DNA of 64,000 nt from Salinisphaera sp052044135 (lineage in GTDB: Bacteria > Pseudomonadota > Gammaproteobacteria > Nevskiales > Salinisphaeraceae): contig NZ_JBQDYF010000018.1 of assembly GCF_052044135.1 (NCBI RefSeq), forward strand, positions 3,127-67,126, read 5' to 3'. Position numbers and translations under genes: made by a program. Positions within the stretch are counted from its first letter, which is position 1, and every line of letters begins with the position of its first letter. This document shows positions 1-9,246 of this stretch, piece by piece. The notes under the pieces are model-generated. The model was given only the letters and a program-made list of their open reading frames with translations. It was not told the DNA's origin and did no database searches.

Positions 1-100
1 CCTGATCGAGCACGGTCTGCCGAACGAAAACAATTATTACGATCCGACCAAGGTGCTGGGCAACCGCGAATGCGGTCTGCATAACCGTTTCTCGGCCTGA
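1..100 (+). CDS. C-terminal fragment of an unrecognised protein
   Basis: An open frame enters from the left edge (first full codon at position 2) and ends at a TGA at 98-100, giving about 32 residues that finish in GNRECGLHNRFSA. It is followed 24 nt later by a strong intrinsic terminator in the same orientation, which supports it being the real end of an expressed gene. I do not recognise the family from this tail. It contains one Cys and no obvious membrane segment. Confidence 0.6.
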   Translation, partial: LIEHGLPNENNYYDPTKVLGNRECGLHNRFSA

Positions 101-124
101 TCCGGCCCAGTCTCGCACGCATAG

Positions 125-151
125 AGCGCATGGACCGCATGCGCTTTTTTT
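125..151 (+). terminator. Rho-independent terminator
   Basis: A perfect 8-bp stem (AGCGCATG paired with CATGCGCT) with a 5-nt loop runs directly into seven T residues. It lies just after the stop codon at 100 and ends the transcript of the partial gene at the left edge. Confidence 0.93.
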
Positions 152-196
152 GTCCGACGCGCATTGAGCTCCCGGCGCCCGGGGCGTGGCGTACTG

Positions 197-1622
197 GACT
201 CGCGATACCCGTGGTTTCGGGGCGCCGCAGGACTTCTTTCTCCGTTCCTTTAAGGCATTTGTCCGCAGATCGACGCAGATTAACGCGAATTAACGCGAAT
301 TAACGCGAATTAACGCGGATGGCGGTTAATTGTTGGACGTGCCAGGTCTGATCGTGCCGCGAATCGCCTTTGACTCTTCGTTCCCAAGGAGCCTTCGAGT
401 TCGGCGTTCCGGTCGACTCCGTCTCCGGTTAGCGCCTCGAGCCCGCTACGCCGCGAGAGCAGAGCCGCATCTGCGTGTATCTGCGTTGATCTGCGGACAG
501 TTTTCTTCGCTGAACGAAGCCCGAAAAGCACAACGGCGCCGCTCATCCGTCCGGTCGAAATGCCAGTCCGCCATTGGCGTACTTCGCCTTCATTTGCGGA
601 CCGGATTTTGCGACATCCATGGCTTCGGGGCGCCGCGTGACCTGTCACTTCGTTCCTTAAAGCATCTATCCGCAGATCGACGCAGATTCACGCAGATGGC
701 GGTTAGTCGTTAGGGACGCTAGCTCGATCTGGGCGCGAACGGCTGCCTGCGCTTTGTTCCCAAGGATGGCCTTCGAGTTCGGCGTACTGGCCGACGCCGT
801 CGTCGGTTCGCGCCTCGAATCTGCTATGCCGCGAAAGTACAACCGCATCTGCGTGAATCGGCGTTGATCTGCGGACAGTTTTCTTCGCTGAACGAAGCCC
901 GAAAAGCACAACGGCGCCGCTCATCCGTCCGGTCGAAATGCCAGTCCGCCATTGGCGTACTTCGCCTTCATTTGCGGACCGGATTTTGTGACATTCGTAG
1001 CTTCGGGGCGCCGCTTGACCTTTCGCTCCGTTCCTTAAGGCATTTGTCCGCAGATCGACACAGATTTACGCAGATGGCGGTTAGTCGTTAGGGGTGATCA
1101 TTCGATCGTGGCGCGAATCGCCGTCGACGCTTCGTTCGCAAAGAGAGCCTTCGAGTGAGGCGTCCTGTCCGACTCTGTCGCTCGTTCGCGCCTCGAATCT
1201 GCTATGCCGCGAAAGTACAACCGCATCTGCGTGAATCGGCGTTGATCTGCGGACAGTTTTCTTCGCTGAGCGAAGTCCGAAAAGCACAACGGCGCCGCTC
1301 ATCCGTCAGGTCGAAATGCCAGTCCGCCATTGGCGTACTCCGCGTTCATTGGCGGACTGGGTTGGCGACCGACCTGGTTTCGGGCGCCGGGTGACCTGTC
1401 TCTTCGTTCCTTAAGGCATTTATCCGCAGATCGACGCCGATACACGCAGATGGCGGTTGGTCGTTGGAGGCCTTGGTTCGATCGTGGCGCGAATGACCGC
1501 CTGCCCGTTGTTCTGCGCCGGGTTTGTTGACTTGGCGTCTGTTCGCGCCTCGAATCCGCCATGCCGCGAAAGCAGAACCGCATCTGCGTCGATCTGCGTG
1601 AATCTGCGGATCGTTTTCTTCA
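197..1622. repeat. Tandem array of about four 378-bp units with internal inverted repeats
   Basis: Equivalent landmarks recur at a fixed spacing. The TTCGGGGCGCC block starts near 215, 623, 1001 and 1377. The GATCTGCGGACAG block starts at 488, 866 and 1244, exactly 378 nt apart. Unit 1 is 30 nt longer because of extra 10-mers, and unit 4 is cut short near 1622, just before the end of mltF. In each unit an arm reading roughly CCGCAGATCGACGCAGAT is followed about 130-170 nt later by its inverted partner. The sequence between the arms differs among units, while the block outside them (for example 490-610 versus 868-988) is almost identical. Short antisense frames repeat with the array only because 378 is divisible by 3; I do not call them genes. 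The stretch 152-196 and 1623-1705 holds nothing else I can identify. Confidence 0.9.
281..320. repeat. Four tandem 10-mers (TAACGCGAAT)
   Basis: Three exact copies of TAACGCGAAT at 281-310 are followed by a one-base variant (TAACGCGGAT) at 311-320. Three of these copies account for the 30-nt excess of the first 378-bp unit, so this looks like slippage expansion inside the inverted-repeat arm. Confidence 0.9.
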
Positions 1623-1705
1623 AGGAGCCGCGTCCGGGGCCTGGCAGTCACGATGCGGTCCTCCGCGCCTTGCCGGACGAAGCTTTCAAGCGCCAGAAAC
1701 CGTTA

Positions 1706-3241
1706 TCAGAAAGCGGGTGACGTGATGCTGATATCCGGCGGCGTGTTCTTGTCGTCGCCCTGGTCCGCGCCGCTGGCCGAGGGTTGTTCATCCAGTGCCG
1801 CCGGTTTGTGCTGACGCTTTTTGTCGCTGGTCATCCACCTCAGGATGTCGTAGTAGGCGCGAATGTCGCTGACGTAGGCGACGGCCTCCTTGCCCTGGGC
1901 ATAACCGTAGCGGGTGTGCTGGAGATAGCGCTTTTCCGACAGCCAGCCCAGCGCATCGCGCAGATTCACCCAGGCGTTCGGATTGCGCCCGGCCCGCTTG
2001 AGCAGGTGCCGGGCGTCGAGCACATGACCGAGCCCGAGGTTATAGGCGGCCAGCGCAAACCAGGTGCGATCCGGCGGCTTTACGGCCTTGGGCAGGCGTT
2101 TGCGCAGTTGCAGCAGATAACGGGTACCGCCGTCGATCGATTGCTGCGGGTTACTGCGGTTGTCGACGTTCATGCGCTGCGCGGTATTCCGGGTCAGCAT
2201 CATGATGCCGCGAACGTGGGTCGGGCTGGCGGCCTTCGCGTTCCAGCGCGATTCCTGATATCCGATGGCCGCCAGCAGCCGCCAGTCCACGCCGTATTCC
2301 CGGCCGGCTTTCTTGAAATAGTGCTTCCAGCGCGGCAGCCGTTTTTTGACCTGGCGCGCGAACTCGGCGCCGCCGACGAATCCCAGGCGCGCGGCATGAC
2401 CGAAGTAGCGGTTGTGCAGGATCTTGATTCGGCCCTTGGATCGCGCCTGTACGAGGTAGGCGATCGCCTTGTTGTAGAGCCCCTCCCGCCGGTGGCCAAG
2501 CGCGGTGCCGGCGAACGCCCAGGCCATCTGCTGGCGCACGCCTTTCAATGTGAACCCAACGCGTAACTTCGGGTAATAGCGCTGGTTCATGGCCACCAGG
2601 TCGGCGTTGGCCACGGTGGCATCGATATCGCCATGGGCGATCCGGGCCATGAGTTCCTCGGTGTTCGCGGTCCGGTCGACGGTAAATTGCAGGTCGGGAT
2701 GGCGCCGGCGCAGCCAGGCCGCCAGCGCGGTGTTATCCGGCAGCACGAGCCGTCCCGACAGGTCGGCGAGCTTGGTGGGCTTGCTCGCGTGCTGGCGATA
2801 GACCGCGTCCAGCGGGGTGCTGAGATAGGGCGGGGTGAAGCGCACGCGGGCATCGCGGCCGGGGCTGATCGCCAGCCCCGCACCGATCTGTGCCCGACCG
2901 CTGTTCACCGCCTGGATGATGGCGGCGCGATCCGGCACGATGATCATCTGGAGCTTTACGCCCAGTGATTGGGCGAAGCCGCGCGCCAGATCGTATTCGA
3001 AACCCTTGGGGCCGTGCGGGCCGAGATAATAAGTGCGGGCTGAATTGATCGTGGCCACGCGCAACACGCCGCTGCGCTGGACCTGGGTCAGGGCATCGGG
3101 ACGATGGACGCAGGTGGTCAACAACGCGCCGGCCCCGATCAATACGATCAGCGCGAACAGCGGGCCGAAGCGGCGTCCTGGAAATAGTGTCGAGGCCCTG
3201 CGCCGCGAACCGGCACCCGGCCCGCGGATTGTATCGGGCAC
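1706..3241 (-). CDS. mltF: Membrane-bound lytic murein transglycosylase F
   Basis: Two-domain periplasmic enzyme of 511 aa that cleaves peptidoglycan glycan strands to 1,6-anhydromuropeptides. A hydrophobic export segment at about residues 27-45 precedes a solute-binding-protein-3-like domain (about 55-270). A lysozyme-like SLT domain (about 300-450) follows, with the catalytic glutamate in GYQESRW (E330) and the downstream GIMMLT motif. The C-terminal 45 residues are polar and low in complexity. The start is a GTG at 3241; no better start lies upstream of the signal segment. A Cys near residue 44 could be a poor lipobox (LLTTC). MltF beside purL is a known gammaproteobacterial neighbourhood; here tRNA-Ser and two small genes lie between. 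The gene ends against the tandem repeat array. Confidence 0.93.
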   Translation of the reverse strand: MPDTIRGPGAGSRRRASTLFPGRRFGPLFALIVLIGAGALLTTCVHRPDALTQVQRSGVLRVATINSARTYYLGPHGPKGFEYDLARGFAQSLGVKLQMIIVPDRAAIIQAVNSGRAQIGAGLAISPGRDARVRFTPPYLSTPLDAVYRQHASKPTKLADLSGRLVLPDNTALAAWLRRRHPDLQFTVDRTANTEELMARIAHGDIDATVANADLVAMNQRYYPKLRVGFTLKGVRQQMAWAFAGTALGHRREGLYNKAIAYLVQARSKGRIKILHNRYFGHAARLGFVGGAEFARQVKKRLPRWKHYFKKAGREYGVDWRLLAAIGYQESRWNAKAASPTHVRGIMMLTRNTAQRMNVDNRSNPQQSIDGGTRYLLQLRKRLPKAVKPPDRTWFALAAYNLGLGHVLDARHLLKRAGRNPNAWVNLRDALGWLSEKRYLQHTRYGYAQGKEAVAYVSDIRAYYDILRWMTSDKKRQHKPAALDEQPSASGADQGDDKNTPPDISITSPAF

Positions 3242-3269
3242 GTTTATGTAAGAATTATCGAATCAAGTG

Positions 3270-3298
3270 TTGGGAAAGCGATCCGTATCGTTTAAGAT
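3270..3298 (+). promoter_or_regulatory. Probable sigma-70 promoter of tRNA-Ser
   Basis: TTGGGA at 3270-3275 and TAAGAT at 3293-3298 are separated by 17 nt and followed by a GC-rich segment (ACGCGACT). This spacing and the position about 50 nt before the mature tRNA end fit a tRNA promoter. Confidence 0.6.
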
Positions 3299-3350
3299 AC
3301 GCGACTTCGCAGCCGGGGTCAGTCGCGATCTGCAGCTGCGGACAAGCAAC

Positions 3351-3442
3351 GGAGAGGTACCGAAGCGGTCATAACGGCACCGACTCGAAATCGGTTGGGG
3401 GCTAACCGCCCCACGTGGGTTCGAATCCCACCCTCTCCGCCA
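3351..3442 (+). tRNA. tRNA-Ser (anticodon CGA)
   Basis: The 7-bp acceptor stem GGAGAGG pairs with CCTCTCC, followed by discriminator G and an encoded CCA at 3440-3442. The anticodon stem ACCGA/TCGGT encloses loop CTCGAAA with anticodon CGA at 3386-3388, reading UCG. A long variable arm (GGGGGCTAACCGCCCC region) marks a class II serine tRNA, and the T arm GTGGG-TTCGAAT-CCCAC is canonical. Length is 92 nt. Confidence 0.97.
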
Positions 3443-3474
3443 TTTCTCTACCCGATCATCGATCGAATCGCCCC

Positions 3475-3843
3475 ATGGCCAACGCCGATTCCCATCGCAG
3501 GTTGTATCGCGTGGCGTTCTACAATCAGGGCGAAGTCTACGAAGTCTATGCGCGCTCGGTCGCCCAGGGTGGCCTGTTCGGTTTCGTCGAGATCGAGGAA
3601 CTGGTCTTCGGCGAGCGCACCACGCTCGTGATCGACCCGGCCGAGGAGAAGCTCGCCGACGAGTTCGCCGAGGTCAAGCGCAGTTACATCCCCATGCACG
3701 TGATCATCCGCATCGACGAGGTCGAGCGGCGCGGTACGGCGAAGATCACGCCGGCCGATGGCGAATCCAAGGTGCGTCCGTTTCCGGTCTACACCCGACA
3801 GGGGCCCGGCTCGGGGGGCCACGGCTCCGGCAGCCACTCCTGA
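3475..3843 (+). CDS. DUF1820 family protein
   Basis: Small soluble protein of 122 aa, conserved in many gammaproteobacteria but without a known function. The N-terminal half begins MANADSHRRLYRVAFYNQGE and contains the family-like VFGERTTLVIDP segment; the tail is glycine/serine rich (GSGGHGSGSHS). An in-frame codon exists upstream at 3415 but lies inside the tRNA gene, so ATG 3475 is the realistic start. The stop is 2 nt before the next gene, so the two are probably co-transcribed. No membrane segment or catalytic motif is visible. Confidence 0.85.
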   Translation: MANADSHRRLYRVAFYNQGEVYEVYARSVAQGGLFGFVEIEELVFGERTTLVIDPAEEKLADEFAEVKRSYIPMHVIIRIDEVERRGTAKITPADGESKVRPFPVYTRQGPGSGGHGSGSHS

Positions 3844-3845
3844 GC

Positions 3846-4622
3846 ATGACGGCCATGCGCTTCGCCCTGTTGGGCAGCGGCAGCAAGGGCAACGCGCTGG
3901 TGGTCGAGCAGGGCGCCACGCGGCTTCTGGTCGATTGCGGTTTTTCCGCCCGCGAGACCGAGAAACGCCTGGCACGGCTGGCACTCGTGCCCGCCGATAT
4001 CGATGCCCTCGTGATTACCCACGAACACGACGACCACTGGAAGGGCGTATCGCGCTTCTCGCGTGCGCATGACCTGCCGGTCTGGCTTACGCCGGGCACA
4101 CACGCGGCGACGCTCGGCAGCGAGCTCGCGGCCACCGAGTTGTATTCCCCGCACGAACCCTTCGCCATCGGCGATCTCGAATTATTCCCGTATCCGGTGC
4201 CGCATGACGCGCGCGAACCCGCGCAGCTTGTCATCGGCAACGGCGCGCAGCGGCTGGGCGTGTTGTCGGATATCGGCCACGTGACGCCGCATGTCCGGGC
4301 CATGGTCGATGCCTGCGACGCACTCATCATCGAATCCAATCATGATCCCGACATGCTGGCGGGCGGGCCGTATCCGGCCAGCCTCAAGGCCCGCGTGGCC
4401 GGCCGGCTCGGCCACCTGAGCAACGCCGACGCCGCCGCACTGGTAGCGGATATCGATACCCGGGCGCTGCAGCATGTCGTGGTCGCGCATCTGTCCGAAT
4501 CCAACAATCGCCCGGAACTGGCCCGGGCCGCGCTGGCACAAGCGCTGGCCTGCACGTCGGACTGGGTGCATGTCGCCAACCAAAACGAGGGTCTGTCGTG
4601 GCGAAGTCTGGTGAATCGATAA
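3846..4622 (+). CDS. MBL-fold metallo-hydrolase (YycJ/WalJ-like)
   Basis: Metallo-beta-lactamase-fold protein of 258 aa. The metal-binding motif THEHDDH is at residues 58-64, preceded by LLGSGSKGNALVV and LLVDCGFS, which are typical of the YycJ/PhnP-like branch. Later histidine/aspartate ligands are plausible in VLSDIGHV, IIESNHD and LGHLSN. Relatives are single-domain hydrolases, some with 5'-3' exonuclease activity; the substrate here is not deducible. The start could also be the ATG at 3855. The last 25 nt overlap the purL GTG start, suggesting translational coupling. Confidence 0.85.
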   Translation: MTAMRFALLGSGSKGNALVVEQGATRLLVDCGFSARETEKRLARLALVPADIDALVITHEHDDHWKGVSRFSRAHDLPVWLTPGTHAATLGSELAATELYSPHEPFAIGDLELFPYPVPHDAREPAQLVIGNGAQRLGVLSDIGHVTPHVRAMVDACDALIIESNHDPDMLAGGPYPASLKARVAGRLGHLSNADAAALVADIDTRALQHVVVAHLSESNNRPELARAALAQALACTSDWVHVANQNEGLSWRSLVNR

Positions 4623-7600
4623 CGACGGTCGAAATCTATGCCGGCGAGACCGCGCTGGCCGATTTCGAGCGTGAGCGTCTGGTGGCCGGCCTGGCCCGGG
4701 CCGGGCTTGGGGTCGACAGGATCGCCGTGCAGGCAATCTATATCGCTGCGTTTTCCGCCGAGCCGGACGATGCCACGCAAGAGCGCTTGCATCGTCTGCT
4801 GGCGGTCGACGGCGATGCGCCGCGGGCGCAGGGCGTGGTTGTCGTGCCGCGCCTGGGTACGGTCTCGGCCTGGTCGACCAAGGCCCAGGACATCGCCCGC
4901 AACAGCGGCGTGAAGACGCTGGTCCGGCTTGAGCGCGCGCTGGTCTATCGTTTCGGCGACAACGCGCCGAGCGCGGCGGCGCTGGCTGCTTCCGGGACAC
5001 TGCACGATCCGATGACCGAATCGATCGTCGACGATTGGGCACTGCTGAACACATTGTTCACCGTACCGGAGCGGCGCCGGCTGCGGCGTGTTCCCCTCGC
5101 CCGCAAGGGTATGGAAGCCCTGCGCACGGCCAACCGCGACTGGGGGCTGGCGCTGGCCGACGAGGAGCTGGAATATCTCGCCGAGCAGTATGCGGCGCTC
5201 GACCGCGATCCGACCGATGTCGAGCTCATGATGTTCGGCCAGATCAATTCCGAGCACTGTCGCCACAAGATTTTCAACGCCGAATTCACCCTCGATGGCG
5301 AGCCGCGGGCGGCCTCGCTGTTCGACATGATCCGCAGTTCGTACCGGGCCGCGCCCGAGGGCGTGCTATCGGCCTATCGCGACAATGCCGCGGTGGTCGC
5401 CGGCCCGGCCGCGAGCCGGATGACGGTGGATCGTGATCGCGTCTATCGCCTGGTCGACGAAGACGTGCATCTGTTGATGAAAGTGGAAACGCACAACCAC
5501 CCGACTGCGATCGCCCCGGCGCCGGGCGCGGCCACCGGCGCCGGCGGCGAGATCCGCGACGAGGCCGCCACCGGCCGCGGCGGCAAGCCCAAGGCCGGGT
5601 TGGCCGGTTTCTCGGTCGCCGATCTGCGCATCCCCGGCGCGCTGCAGCCCTGGGAAACCGATGCCGATGCGCCGGCGCATCTGGCCAGTGCGCTGGATAT
5701 CATGCTCGAAGGCCCGATCGGGGCGGCGCGCTACAACAACGAGTTCGGCCGGCCGGCGCTGGGCGGCTATTTCCGGACCTTCCAGTATGAATCGGCGGCC
5801 ACGGGCCTGCGCGGTTTCGCCAAGCCGATCATGATCGCCGGCGGCATGGGCAATGTGCGCCCGGGTCACGTCGAAAAGCACGAAGTGCCGGTCGAGGCCT
5901 GCCTGATCGTGTTGGGCGGCCCGGCCATGCTGATCGGCCTGGGTGGGGGCGCGGCCTCGTCCATGGCCAGCGGCTCGGCGTCCGCCGAGCTCGATTTCGC
6001 CTCGGTCCAGCGGGCCAACCCGGAAATGCAGCGGCGCGCCCAGGAAGTGATCGAGGGCTGCATTGCACTGGGCGAGAGCAACCCCATCGCCTCGATTCAT
6101 GACGTGGGGGCGGGCGGTTTGTCCAACGCGCTGCCCGAGATCATCGATGCCGATGGTCGGGGCGGCTCGATCCGCCTGCGGGACATCCAGTCGGCCGATC
6201 CGAGTCTGTCGCCGATGGAAATCTGGTGCAACGAATCGCAGGAGCGCTATGTCGTGGCGATTCCGGCGGATGCGCTGGATGTGTTCGAGGCCCTCGCCGA
6301 GCGCGAGCGTTGCCCCTATGCCGTGGTGGGCCGGGCGACCGCCGAGCCGAACCTGGTGGTCGAGGACGGCGAAGCCGCCACCGCCGAGACCGCACGCCCG
6401 GTCGACATGCCGATGGACGTGCTGCTGGGCCGGACGCCGCGCATGCAGCGCGAGGCCGCGCACGCTAAGAGCGAGCTGCCGGCCTGGGATCGCGACGGCA
6501 TCGATATCGCCGACGCCTTCGAGCGCGTGCTCGGGCTGCCGACGGTCGCCAGCAAGTCGTTTTTGATCACCATCGGCGATCGCAGCGTCGGCGGCATGAC
6601 CGCGCGCGATCAGATGGTGGGACCGTGGCAGGTGCCGGTGGCCGACGTGGCGGTGACCACGACCGCCTTCACCGGCGATACCGGGGAGGCGATGGCCATG
6701 GGCGAGCGCAGCCCGGTCGCGCTGATCGATGCGCCGGCGTCCGGCCGTATGGCGGTCGGCGAGGCCATCACCAATCTGGCGGCGGCGCGCATCGACCGGC
6801 TGGCCGACGTGCGGCTGTCCGCGAACTGGATGGCCGCCTGCGGCGATCCGGCGGAGGACGCACGGCTGTACGACACCGTGCGTGCCGTGGGCGAACAACT
6901 CTGCAGCACGCTCGGGCTGGCGATCCCGGTCGGCAAGGACTCATTGTCGATGCGGGCGAGCTGGGCGGGCGCGGCCGGCGCGCGCACGATGAGTGCGCCG
7001 GTGTCGCTGGTGGTTTCGGCGTTTGCGCCGACGGTATCGGCGCGCGCTACGCTGACACCGCAGCTGGTGCCGCCGGAAGCGACCGAAAGCCGCCTGATTC
7101 TGGCGGATCTGGGCGCCGGCCGTAATCGTCTGGGCGGATCGGCCGTGGCCCAGGTCTACGGCGCGCTGGGCAACCGGGCGCCCGATCTCGATGCGCCGGC
7201 CACGCTGGGCGGTTTCTTCGCGGCGGTGCAGGCCCTGGCCGCGGATGGCCGGATTCTGGCCTATCACGATCGCAGCGACGGTGGCCTGGCCGCGTGCCTG
7301 GCCGAGATGTGCTTTGCCGCGCGGCTGGGCGTGGATGTGACGCTGGATGAGCTCGATGGTGATCCGCTGGCGGCGTTGTTCGCCGAGGAACTGGGCGCGG
7401 TGATCCAGGTCGCGGCGGCCGATGTCGAGACCGCGCTCGCAACGCTGCGCGATGCCGGCGTGGCGGCCACCGATATCGGTGGCGTCAACACGACCGATCG
7501 CATCGTGGCGCGCCACGGCGGGGCCGAGGTGTTGTCGGTTGCACGCCTGGCGGCCCAGCGTATTTGGGCCGCGACCAGTCATGCCATGGCCGCGCTGCGC

Positions 7601-8497
7601 GACGATCCGGCCTGCGCCGACGCCGAGTACGATGCGCTGCTGGATACCAGCGACCCGGGCCTGCCGGCCGAACCGGTCTTCGATCCGGCGGTGGATGTGG
7701 CCGCGCCGTACGTCAACACCGAGCGGCCGAAGGTCGCGATCCTGCGCGAGCAGGGCGTCAATGGCCATAACGAGATGGCGTTCGCCTTCACGCGCGCCGG
7801 TTTCGACGCCATCGACGTGCACATGTCGGAAGTGGTCTCCGGCAAGGTCCGGTTCACCGACATGCAGGGCGTGGCGGCCTGTGGCGGGTTTTCCTACGGC
7901 GACGTGCTGGGTGCGGGCCAGGGCTGGGCCAAGTCGATCCTGTTCAATCGCAACGCGCGCAAGGCGTTCGCCGATTTCTTCGCGCGCGACGACACGTTCG
8001 CGCTGGGCGTATGCAACGGCTGCCAGATGCTGTCGGCCCTGTCGGAACTCATCCCGGGCACCGAGGGCTGGCCGGAATTCGTGGCCAATGCGTCGCGCCA
8101 GTTCGAAGCCCGTACCAGCGCGGTGGAAATCCTGGAATCGAACGCGATACTGCTGGACGGCATGGCCGGCTCGCGGATGCCGATCGCGGTCGCGCACGGC
8201 GAGGGCTATGCCCGTTTCGCCCGGGCCGAGGATATCGAGCGTCTGGGCGCGGCCGGACAGATCGGCATGCGCTATACCGCGAACGCCGGCGGTGCGGCCG
8301 AATCCTATCCGGCCAACCCGAACGGGTCGCCGCAGGGGGTGACCGGCCTGTCCAATGCCGACGGGCGCGTATTCATCTGCATGCCGCACCCGGAGCGCGT
8401 CACGCGTACGGTCAATCTATCGTGGGCACCGGATTCCTGGGGCGAGGCCAGCCCCTGGGCGCGGCTGTTCGCCAACGCGCGGCGATTCGTCGGCTGA
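4598..8497 (+). CDS. purL: Phosphoribosylformylglycinamidine synthase
   Basis: Large single-chain FGAM synthase (1299 aa) of the proteobacterial type, performing the fourth step of de novo purine synthesis: FGAR + glutamine + ATP to FGAM. A PurS-like N-terminal domain (about 1-150) is followed by two AIRS-type halves (about 170-1020; for example FGQINSEHCRHK and KVETHNHPTAIAP). A class I glutamine amidotransferase domain forms the C-terminus, with nucleophile Cys1139 in GVCNGCQM and the His1264/Glu1266 pair in MPHPER. The start is GTG 4598, chosen for the GAGGG ribosome site 6 nt upstream and the length match to the family. It overlaps the preceding hydrolase gene. Confidence 0.98.
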   Translation: MAKSGESITTVEIYAGETALADFERERLVAGLARAGLGVDRIAVQAIYIAAFSAEPDDATQERLHRLLAVDGDAPRAQGVVVVPRLGTVSAWSTKAQDIARNSGVKTLVRLERALVYRFGDNAPSAAALAASGTLHDPMTESIVDDWALLNTLFTVPERRRLRRVPLARKGMEALRTANRDWGLALADEELEYLAEQYAALDRDPTDVELMMFGQINSEHCRHKIFNAEFTLDGEPRAASLFDMIRSSYRAAPEGVLSAYRDNAAVVAGPAASRMTVDRDRVYRLVDEDVHLLMKVETHNHPTAIAPAPGAATGAGGEIRDEAATGRGGKPKAGLAGFSVADLRIPGALQPWETDADAPAHLASALDIMLEGPIGAARYNNEFGRPALGGYFRTFQYESAATGLRGFAKPIMIAGGMGNVRPGHVEKHEVPVEACLIVLGGPAMLIGLGGGAASSMASGSASAELDFASVQRANPEMQRRAQEVIEGCIALGESNPIASIHDVGAGGLSNALPEIIDADGRGGSIRLRDIQSADPSLSPMEIWCNESQERYVVAIPADALDVFEALAERERCPYAVVGRATAEPNLVVEDGEAATAETARPVDMPMDVLLGRTPRMQREAAHAKSELPAWDRDGIDIADAFERVLGLPTVASKSFLITIGDRSVGGMTARDQMVGPWQVPVADVAVTTTAFTGDTGEAMAMGERSPVALIDAPASGRMAVGEAITNLAAARIDRLADVRLSANWMAACGDPAEDARLYDTVRAVGEQLCSTLGLAIPVGKDSLSMRASWAGAAGARTMSAPVSLVVSAFAPTVSARATLTPQLVPPEATESRLILADLGAGRNRLGGSAVAQVYGALGNRAPDLDAPATLGGFFAAVQALAADGRILAYHDRSDGGLAACLAEMCFAARLGVDVTLDELDGDPLAALFAEELGAVIQVAAADVETALATLRDAGVAATDIGGVNTTDRIVARHGGAEVLSVARLAAQRIWAATSHAMAALRDDPACADAEYDALLDTSDPGLPAEPVFDPAVDVAAPYVNTERPKVAILREQGVNGHNEMAFAFTRAGFDAIDVHMSEVVSGKVRFTDMQGVAACGGFSYGDVLGAGQGWAKSILFNRNARKAFADFFARDDTFALGVCNGCQMLSALSELIPGTEGWPEFVANASRQFEARTSAVEILESNAILLDGMAGSRMPIAVAHGEGYARFARAEDIERLGAAGQIGMRYTANAGGAAESYPANPNGSPQGVTGLSNADGRVFICMPHPERVTRTVNLSWAPDSWGEASPWARLFANARRFVG

Positions 8498-8628
8498 CCC
8501 CGGCCGCGGGCGGCATGAACGCTGATCGCGCGGGCCGGGCTGACGTCGGCGTGGGACGCCGATGCCGGGTCCTTGATAATCTGAGTGCCCAATCCAAATG
8601 GCGGACCGCGGCAATGGGCGGACAATCG

Positions 8629-9156
8629 ATGGGCTATCGGCTGGGATGGATTATCGTGACGGTGCTCGCGTTGATCGGCAGCGCTCAGGCCGAGGCGGCG
8701 CTGGCGATCCAATCCCCGGCCTTCGACAACGGCCAGCCCATCCCCGAGCGTTTCAGTTGCAGCGGCGGCAACACCTCGCCGCCACTGACCTTTTCTGGTG
8801 TGCCCGCGCGCGCGAAAAGCCTGGCCTTGATCGTGGACGACCCGGATGCGCCCGGTGGGCTGTTCACGCACTGGGTGTTGTACAACCTGGCGACGGATGT
8901 CGTGGTACTGGCGCCGGGCGCCAGCGACCAGCCGCTACCGGGCCCGGCGGCTACAGCTGACAACAGCACCCATCACGCGGATTACCATGGTATGTGCCCG
9001 CCGCCGGGCGACGGCGTGCATCATTATCATTTCCAGCTCTTCGCGCTGGATGAGCGGCTGCCGTCGCACCTGACGGATCGCGCCGCGGTGATGAAGGCGA
9101 TGAAGGGCCATGTGATCGCGCATGCGCAACTGGTGGGAACCTATCAGCGGAAATAG
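8629..9156 (+). CDS. YbhB/YbcL family PEBP-like exported protein
   Basis: About 175 aa. A signal peptide (MGYRLGWIIVTVLALIGSAQA) is followed by a phosphatidylethanolamine-binding-protein-like domain. The sequence SPAFDNGQPIP, the DDPDAPGG motif and THWVLYN, plus HADYHGMCPPPGDGVHHY, are the hallmarks of the bacterial Raf-kinase-inhibitor-like family. The biochemical role of these proteins in bacteria is not settled. ATG 8629 gives a clean signal peptide; ATG 8614 is an alternative adding five residues. It stands alone between purL (131 nt upstream) and the acetoacetyl-CoA synthetase, and probably acts in the periplasm. Confidence 0.88.
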   Translation: MGYRLGWIIVTVLALIGSAQAEAALAIQSPAFDNGQPIPERFSCSGGNTSPPLTFSGVPARAKSLALIVDDPDAPGGLFTHWVLYNLATDVVVLAPGASDQPLPGPAATADNSTHHADYHGMCPPPGDGVHHYHFQLFALDERLPSHLTDRAAVMKAMKGHVIAHAQLVGTYQRK

Positions 9157-9246
9157 CGCGCCGAGCCGCCCCGTCGCAGGGCGATTGTCCGGCTGCCCCG
9201 GGTGCCGGTGTATTGTTTCCGCATATTCGATTTTGTGAGTGCCTGC

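Noticed and set aside
703..1302. Tandem paralogous small proteins starting MSGAVVLFGLRSAKKTVRR
   Set aside because: They recur only because the 378-nt unit is a multiple of three. Start codons lack ribosome sites, and the frames run through inverted-repeat arms.
197..1622. CRISPR array or retron-like non-coding RNA locus
   Set aside because: Repeats are about 378 nt with divergent inner blocks rather than 25-40 nt repeats with uniform spacers, and no cas gene or reverse transcriptase is in the window.
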